Positions 59,170 through 64,000 of a DNA stretch of 64,000 bases are shown here, piece after piece (within the stretch, counting starts at the first letter, position 1; each line of letters starts with the position of its first letter). Location of the stretch: the NCBI RefSeq assembly GCF_012933465.1, contig NZ_JABBND010000002.1, positions 62,001 to 126,000 on the forward strand, in the 5' to 3' direction. Both the position numbers and the translations under genes were made by a program. The stretch comes from Actinomycetospora sp. TBRC 11914 (lineage in GTDB: Bacteria > Actinomycetota > Actinomycetes > Mycobacteriales > Pseudonocardiaceae). Under the pieces are notes generated by a model that saw only the letters and a list, made by a program, of their open reading frames with translations, was not told where the DNA came from and searched no databases.

Positions 59170-60315
59170 TCAGGCGCCGCCCCGGGAGCGGGCCACGTGG
59201 GTGCTGTCGCGGACGGTGCCGACGTACTCCTCGACGAGGTCCTCCAGGGCGACGACGCCGACCGTGCTCCCGTCGCCGTCCACCGCCCGCGCGAGGTGGG
59301 AGCCCTCGCGGCGCATGGTGGCGAGGGCCTCGTCGACCGGCGCGTCGACCGAGAGCCGGGGGAGCGCGCGCACCCGCTCGGCGGGCACGACGTCGTCCGG
59401 GTCGCCGTCCAGGTCGAGCACGTCCTTGATGTGCAGGTAGCCGTCGAGCTCCACGCTCGGCGCGACCCCGGTGCGGTGGGGCAGGACGGGGTCGGTGCCC
59501 GGCTCGAGCGGGTCGGTGTCGAGGCGGGGATGGGCGTCCGGCGCCTCGGGCGCCTGGACCGGGTAGCGGGAGAACCCGGTCCGGGCCACCGCCTCCTCGA
59601 GGGCGCCCACGGTGGGGTGCGCGGGGAGCACCGTGAGCCGCTCCCGGGGGATCAGGACGTCGGCGACGGTCCGCTCGGCGGTGTGCAGCGCCTGCGTGAG
59701 ACGCCGGGTCTGGGAGGCGTCGAGCAGGCCCTCGCGGCGGGACTCCGAGAGCATCTCGGCGAGCTCGGACGGCGTGTACGCGGACTCCTTCTCGTCGCGG
59801 GGCTCGACGCCGAGGAGCTTCAGCACGTGGTTGGCGATCCAGTTCAGCAGCGCGATCACCGGGCGCGTGATCCGGGCGAACCACACCAGCGGCGGCACCA
59901 GCCAGACCGCGGTGCGCTCCGGCCCGGCGATCGCGATGTTCTTCGGGACCATCTCGCCGATGACGATGTGCAGGACGGTGACGGCGAGCAGGGCGATCAC
60001 GAACGCGATCGGGTGCACCACGGCGTCGGGCACCCCGAGCGGGCCGAACACCTCCTCGAGCAGGTGGGCCACCGCCGGCTCGCCCAGCGCGCCGAGGGCG
60101 AGCGAGCAGATCGTGATCCCCAGCTGCGCCGCGGCGAGCATCATCGACAGGTGCTCGCTGGCCCGCAGCACGGTCCCGGCGCCGGAGGTGCCGGCGTCGA
60201 CCATCGTCTCCAGCCGGTCGCGCCGGGCCGAGATCAGCGCGAACTCGCCGCCGACGAAGAACGCGTTGAGCAGCAGCAGCGCGACCATCACGAGCAGCGC
60301 GACCCCGTCGCTCAC
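59170..60315 (-). CDS. CNNM/HlyC-CorC membrane protein, second of pair
   Basis: 381 residues. DUF21 (CNNM) membrane domain with LLVMVALLLLNAFFVGGEFA, LGITICSLALGALGEPAVAH, MVPKNIAIAGPERTAVWLV (three to four TMs), then two CBS domains TVADVLIPRERLTVLPAHPT and LDGYLHIKDVLDLDGDPDDV, RVRALPRLSVDAPVDEALAT. Lacks the C-terminal CorC_HlyC domain its neighbour has. Probably transports or regulates Mg/Co. GTG at 60315 overlaps the upstream stop (GTGA). Confidence 0.85.
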   Translation of the reverse strand: MSDGVALLVMVALLLLNAFFVGGEFALISARRDRLETMVDAGTSGAGTVLRASEHLSMMLAAAQLGITICSLALGALGEPAVAHLLEEVFGPLGVPDAVVHPIAFVIALLAVTVLHIVIGEMVPKNIAIAGPERTAVWLVPPLVWFARITRPVIALLNWIANHVLKLLGVEPRDEKESAYTPSELAEMLSESRREGLLDASQTRRLTQALHTAERTVADVLIPRERLTVLPAHPTVGALEEAVARTGFSRYPVQAPEAPDAHPRLDTDPLEPGTDPVLPHRTGVAPSVELDGYLHIKDVLDLDGDPDDVVPAERVRALPRLSVDAPVDEALATMRREGSHLARAVDGDGSTVGVVALEDLVEEYVGTVRDSTHVARSRGGA

Positions 60316-61655
60316 GAGCCCACCCCCGTCGGCCGGGCGTCGGCCGGGTCCGGCGCGGTGATCCGCACGTCGGCGATCCGGCGCCGGTCCATGCGGGTCA
60401 CCACGAGGGTGCGGCCGTCGTGGGTCACGCGGTCCCCGACCGAGGGGATGCGGCCCAGCTCGGCGAGCAGGAACCCGGCCAGCGTCTCGTAGACCTCGGA
60501 GTCGGGGAACGACCAGCCGACGAGGTCGGCGAGCTCGTCGGGGCGCAGCGTCCCCGACACCACCCAGCTGTCCGGCCCGGCGTCGCGGAACCGCGCCGCC
60601 TCGCCGCGGTCGTGCTCGTCGCGGACGTCGCCGACGATCTCCTCCACGAGGTCCTCGAGCGTGACGATCCCGGCCGTGCCGCCGTACTCGTCGACGACGA
60701 CGGCCATCTGGAAGCCCGCGCCGCGCAGCCGGTCGAGCAGCTCGTCGCCGTCGAGGGAGTCGGGGACGGTGGTGGGGGTGCGCATGAGGTTGCGGACCAG
60801 GGTGTTCCCCCGGCGCGCCCGCGGCTCGGCGAACGCCTGCTTGACGTGCACGACGCCGCGGACGTCGTCGAGGTCGCCCTCCACCACCGGGAACCGCGAG
60901 AGCCCGGTGCGCACCGCGGCGGCGAGCAGGTCGTCCACGGTGTCGTCGATCGCGAGGGTCTCCACCCGGACCCGCGGGGTCATCAGCTCGTCCGCGGTGC
61001 GCTCGCCGACCCGCAGCGAGCGGGTGAGGACGGCGGCCGTGCCCTCGTCGATCGTGCCCTGCTCGGCGCTCGTGGCCACCAGCGAGCCCAGCTCCTGGGG
61101 GGAGCGGGCCGAGCGCAGCTCCTCGGCGGGCTCCACGCCGAGCCGGCGCACGATCCAGTTGGCGGCGCCGTTGAGCCCGGAGATGAACCACGACAGCACC
61201 CGCGAGAACGCGGCCTGGAGCCCGGCGACGGCGCGCGCGGTCCGCAGCGGCACCGCGATCGCGAGGTTCTTCGGCACCAGCTCGCCGAACACCATCGACA
61301 GCGCGGTCGCGAGGACCAGCGCGATCACCGCCGCCGTCCCGGTCGCGGCGCCCTCGGACAGCCCGACGTCGGCCAGCAGCGGGGAGATGAGCGTCGCGAT
61401 CGCCGGCTGCGCCATGTAGCCGGTGACCAGCGTGGTGATCGTGATCCCCAGCTGGGCCCCGGAGAGCTCGAAGGAGAGGTTGCGGTGGGCCTTCGCGACG
61501 GCCCGGGCCCGCCGGTCACCGACCTCGGCGACGTGGTGGTCGACCTGGCTGCGCTCGAGCGTGGTCAGCGAGAACTCGGCCGCGACGAACACCGCCGTGC
61601 CGAGCGTGACCGCGAGGACCCCGACGAGGCCGAGCACGGAGAGCAGGACGTCCAT
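60312..61655 (-). CDS. CNNM/HlyC-CorC membrane protein, first of pair
   Basis: 447 residues. DUF21 domain (GTAVFVAAEFSLTTLERSQV, GAQLGITITTLVTGYMAQPA, MVFGELVPKNLAIAVPLRTA), two CBS domains (ELMTPRVRVETLAIDDTVDD and VRNLMRTPTTVPDSLDGDEL), and C-terminal CorC_HlyC domain (GTLRPDELADLVGWSFPDSE, ETLAGFLLAELGRIPSVGDR). Associated with Mg/Co efflux or Mg homeostasis. ATG at 61655. Coupled to the second CNNM gene; actinomycetes often carry such a tandem pair. Confidence 0.9.
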   Translation of the reverse strand: MDVLLSVLGLVGVLAVTLGTAVFVAAEFSLTTLERSQVDHHVAEVGDRRARAVAKAHRNLSFELSGAQLGITITTLVTGYMAQPAIATLISPLLADVGLSEGAATGTAAVIALVLATALSMVFGELVPKNLAIAVPLRTARAVAGLQAAFSRVLSWFISGLNGAANWIVRRLGVEPAEELRSARSPQELGSLVATSAEQGTIDEGTAAVLTRSLRVGERTADELMTPRVRVETLAIDDTVDDLLAAAVRTGLSRFPVVEGDLDDVRGVVHVKQAFAEPRARRGNTLVRNLMRTPTTVPDSLDGDELLDRLRGAGFQMAVVVDEYGGTAGIVTLEDLVEEIVGDVRDEHDRGEAARFRDAGPDSWVVSGTLRPDELADLVGWSFPDSEVYETLAGFLLAELGRIPSVGDRVTHDGRTLVVTRMDRRRIADVRITAPDPADARPTGVGS

Positions 61656-61673
61656 CGGGACCGGGGTGTCCTC

Positions 61674-62138
61674 TCAGTCGGACTGGAGCCGTGCCGGGAA
61701 GCCGCCGGTGGCGATCGGGCCCCAGCGCTCGACCGAGAGGCGCACCAGGCACTTGCCCTGCGACGCCATCGCCTCCTTGTACTCGTCCCAGTCCGGGTGC
61801 TCGCCGGAGATGGACCGGAAGTACTCGCACAGCGGGTCGAGGGCCTCGGGGAGGTCGAGGACCTCGGCGGTGCCCTCGACGTGCACCCACGGGCCGTCGA
61901 AGTCGTCCGAGAGCACGCACATCGCGACGGCCGGGTCGCGGCGGATGTTGTGGACCTTGGCGCGCTCCGGGTAGGTCGAGACGAGCAGCCGGCCCTGGGC
62001 GTCGATCCCCAGGGTCACCGGGGAGGTCTGCTCGCCGCCGTCCTTGCGCCGGGTCACCACGATCGCGTGGTGCCGGGTGCGCAGGAACTCCGTGAGCTCC
62101 TCGCGCTCGACCCGGTCGTTCGTCGCCGTCTTCGCCAC
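61674..62138 (-). CDS. PPOX-class F420-dependent protein
   Basis: 154 residues, split-barrel flavin/F420 fold. Seen: ELTEFLRTRHHAIVVTRRKD, GEQTSPVTLGIDAQGRLLVS, TYPERAKVHNIRRDPAVAMC, and GPWVHVEGTAEVLDLPEALD, the Rv1155/PPOX group. May use F420 to reduce a tetrapyrrole, mycotoxin-like or quinone substrate. GTG at 62138 is chosen because TACCCT (minus, 62150-62145) sits 6 bases before it; an upstream in-frame ATG at 62186 lies before that promoter. Leaderless by inference. Confidence 0.83.
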   Translation of the reverse strand: MAKTATNDRVEREELTEFLRTRHHAIVVTRRKDGGEQTSPVTLGIDAQGRLLVSTYPERAKVHNIRRDPAVAMCVLSDDFDGPWVHVEGTAEVLDLPEALDPLCEYFRSISGEHPDWDEYKEAMASQGKCLVRLSVERWGPIATGGFPARLQSD

Positions 62139-62308
62139 GGCCCCAGGGTACGGGCCGGGTCCGACACCCTCCGCACCGATGATCACTCCGGGGGCGAACC
62201 GGGGCGGCGTGACCAGCGGCGCGCCGGGGTGCTGAATCGAGACCGCGACGTGACGTCCGGGACAGCCGGTGGCGGGCGGCGGGGTGGGCCCCGCCAGAAT
62301 GGGACCCC

Positions 62309-63244
62309 ATGAGCGGGTCCCCGTTCGTCGACTTCGACCGTTCCGCCTGGGCCGAGCTGCGGGACGAGTCCGGCGACCTCCCCCTGACCGCGGACGAGCT
62401 CGAGGAGCTCCGCTCCCTCGGCGACCCGGTGGACCTCGACGAGGTCCGGGACGTCTACCTGCCCGTCTCCCGGCTGCTCGACCTGCACGTGCGCGCCTCG
62501 GCCGGGCTGCTCGAGGCGTACCGGACGTTCCTGCGCCAGGACGAGGAGCGCACCCCGTTCGTCATCGGGATCGCCGGGTCGGTGTCGGTCGGCAAGTCGA
62601 CCACCGCCCGGCTGCTGCGCCTGCTGCTCGCGCGCTGGGACGACCACCCGGACGTCGCGCTGGTGACCACCGACGGGTTCCTCTACCCCAACGCCGAGCT
62701 CGAGCGGCGGGGGATCATGACCCGCAAGGGGTTCCCGGAGTCCTACGACCGGCGGGCGCTGCTGCGGTTCGTCTCCGACGTCAAGGCGGGCAAGCCCGAG
62801 GTCCCGGCGCCGGTCTACTCCCACCTCGTCTACGACGTGCTCGACGAGCAGCGCCCGGTGGCGCGGCCGGACATCCTCGTGCTCGAGGGGCTCAACGTGC
62901 TGCAGCCGGCGCCGCAGACCGGGGAACGGGCGAGCGCGCTCGCGGTCAGCGACCTCATCGACTTCTCGATCTACGTCGACGCCCACCCCGCGGACGTCCG
63001 CCGCTGGTACATCGAGCGCTTCCTCGCGCTGCGCGAGACCGCGTTCCGCGACCCGGCGTCGTACTTCCGCCGCTACGCCGAGATGGACACCGAGGCGGCC
63101 CGGGCCCGCGCCGCGCAGCTCTGGGACGAGATCAACGGCCCGAACCTGCGGGAGAACATCGCGCCCACCCGGTCGCGGGCCGGGCTCGTGCTGACGAAGG
63201 GTCCTGATCACTCCGTGCGACGGATCCGGCTCCGCAAGCTCTGA
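62309..63244 (+). CDS. coaA: Pantothenate kinase, type I
   Basis: 311 residues, size of type I PanK. First step of CoA synthesis: pantothenate to 4'-phosphopantothenate with ATP. P-loop [20 protein letters not shown] (Lys about 96), [39 protein letters not shown]-like [32 protein letters not shown] and [20 protein letters not shown] are the diagnostic blocks. ATG at 62309; CAGAAT at 62295-62300 is a -10 box 8 bases before, so probably leaderless. Divergent from the PPOX gene. Confidence 0.95.
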   Translation: MSGSPFVDFDRSAWAELRDESGDLPLTADELEELRSLGDPVDLDEVRDVYLPVSRLLDLHVRASAGLLEAYRTFLRQDEERTPFVIGIAGSVSVGKSTTARLLRLLLARWDDHPDVALVTTDGFLYPNAELERRGIMTRKGFPESYDRRALLRFVSDVKAGKPEVPAPVYSHLVYDVLDEQRPVARPDILVLEGLNVLQPAPQTGERASALAVSDLIDFSIYVDAHPADVRRWYIERFLALRETAFRDPASYFRRYAEMDTEAARARAAQLWDEINGPNLRENIAPTRSRAGLVLTKGPDHSVRRIRLRKL

Positions 63245-63269
63245 GCTGCCCCCGGACGGCCGTACCGCT

Positions 63270-63301
63270 GGCCGGAAACAGGACGAAAGCGGCCGGAAAC
63301 A
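63270..63301. repeat. Direct repeat upstream of MarR gene
   Basis: GGCCGGAAACA occurs at 63270-63280 and 63291-63301, 21 bases apart (two helical turns), between coaA and the MarR gene. Candidate operator half-sites; inference. Confidence 0.45.
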
Positions 63302-63348
63302 CCCCGCCCGGTGGTGTGTGCGGAGGCTAAGTAGTGCGACGATGAGGT

Positions 63349-63822
63349 ATGGCCGCCTCTTCGTCCGCCACCACCACCGAGCCGGGCACGCCGACGATCG
63401 ACGACCCGATGCTCCCCGCCCGCCTGCGCCTCGCGATCGGCCGGCTGAACCGCCGCATCCGCGTGGACTCCGCCGCGGTGCTGCCCCCGCTGCAGACCTC
63501 GGTGCTCGTCACGCTCGAGGAGCACGAGCCGCTGCGCCTCTCCGAGCTCGCCCGCCGCGAGGCGGTCACCCCGCCGACCATGAGCCGCGTCCTCGCCGCG
63601 CTCGACGACGCCGGGCTCCTGGTCCGCACGCCGGACCCGCAGGACGCGCGGTCGGCGCTCGTCGAGCTCTCGCCCGAGGGCCGCGCCATGATCGAGCAGC
63701 TGCGCACCGAGCGGACCGCGGTCCTCGCCGAGCGCCTGGAGCGGCTCGCCCCCGAGCACCGGGAGGCGCTCGCCGCGGCCGTGCCCGCGCTCGAGGCGCT
63801 GGTCACGATGCCCTCGGACTGA
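63349..63822 (+). CDS. MarR-family transcriptional regulator
   Basis: 157 residues. MarR fold with LPARLRLAIGRLNRRIRVDS, winged helix PLRLSELARREAVTPPTMSR then VLAALDDAGLLVRTPDPQDA (the D-x-R-S wing: DARSALVELSPEG), and C-terminal helices ERLAPEHREALAAAVPALEA. Ligand unknown. ATG at 63349; GAGG lies 2-5 bases upstream, too close to be decisive. The upstream direct repeat may be its operator. The region after its stop (63823-63959) has only short GC-rich inverted repeats such as GGCGCC pairs. Confidence 0.85.
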   Translation: MAASSSATTTEPGTPTIDDPMLPARLRLAIGRLNRRIRVDSAAVLPPLQTSVLVTLEEHEPLRLSELARREAVTPPTMSRVLAALDDAGLLVRTPDPQDARSALVELSPEGRAMIEQLRTERTAVLAERLERLAPEHREALAAAVPALEALVTMPSD

Positions 63823-63959
63823 GTCCCCGTGCGGGCCCGACCCCCGATAGCGGCTTGTCGCGGACGGGTCGGGCAGGCATGCTCCCTCGTTGCCCCTTGT
63901 GGGAGGGCGCCCCGCGGGGGTGGCGCCGCGCGCCCGCACCGGCCGACCCCGGGACGAGA

Positions 63960-64000
63960 GTGACCTTCGACGAGCAGCACGGCCGTGACCCCGACGCACC
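63960..64000 (+). CDS. Possible start of a gene cut by the right edge
   Basis: GTG at 63960 with GGGACGAGA directly before opens a frame reading VTFDEQHGRDPDA to the edge. Too short to identify; start and even existence are uncertain. Confidence 0.3.
   Translation, partial: MTFDEQHGRDPDA

Overview
The window is about 64 kb of very high-GC DNA with the coding habits of a filamentous actinomycete: many GTG starts, 1-8 base overlaps between stops and starts, and -10 hexamers placed 6-8 bases before start codons (leaderless mRNAs). The DUF222/HNH endonuclease with an actinobacterial LexA box, two F420-type enzymes, a DUF742 protein, a class F sortase and the gcvH-garA-ftsR-DUF151-merR-gcvP block point to Actinomycetia, most likely a Pseudonocardia/Actinomycetospora-like member of the Pseudonocardiales. 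Genus is inference. I see no rRNA, tRNA, CRISPR array, prophage or transposase.

Layout. 1-3 kb: the end of an acyl-CoA dehydrogenase overlaps an NMNAT-like nucleotidyltransferase and an archaeal-type phosphoglycerate mutase homologue. 3-9 kb: DUF1330 protein, DHA2 exporter, flavin monooxygenase divergent from a TetR regulator, EthD protein, HD phosphohydrolase, small membrane protein. 8.9-11.2 kb: SOS-box-controlled DUF222/HNH gene carrying a 9-base minisatellite. 11.4-16 kb: cupin, enoyl-CoA hydratase and LLM oxidoreductase (minus strand); a 55-residue zinc-ribbon protein coupled to tryptophan 2,3-dioxygenase; YegP; DUF1684. 16-19.5 kb: repeat-rich surface lipoprotein with a class F sortase, GNAT, SDR. 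19.5-27 kb: amidohydrolase/DUF2236 operon divergent from a GntR regulator and acyl-CoA dehydrogenase, a two-component system, SDR, YqeY. 27-32 kb: TSUP permease, S4 protein, orphan DUF742 protein, SelD, an oxidoreductase behind a 40-base palindrome, and an alpha/beta hydrolase.

32.4-47.5 kb is the most coherent accessory block: a STAND-ATPase/winged-helix/BTAD regulator followed by eleven same-strand, mostly translationally coupled genes (metal amidohydrolase, APC permease, FAD monooxygenase, small SCP2-like protein, three-subunit molybdenum hydroxylase, MoxR ATPase, CoxE-like VWA protein, RidA-like protein, FAH hydrolase). It reads as import, hydroxylation, ring cleavage and hydrolysis of an unidentified, probably N-containing cyclic compound.

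47.5-64 kb: GT9 glycosyltransferase, hydroxybutyrate-dehydrogenase-like SDR, CDP-alcohol phosphatidyltransferase, then the conserved glycine/carbon control block (gcvH, garA, ftsR, DUF151, merR, tandem glycine riboswitch, gcvP), an unusual nested-palindrome element, universal stress protein, amine-oxidase-like flavoprotein, two CNNM/HlyC-CorC membrane proteins, PPOX F420 protein, pantothenate kinase and a MarR regulator.
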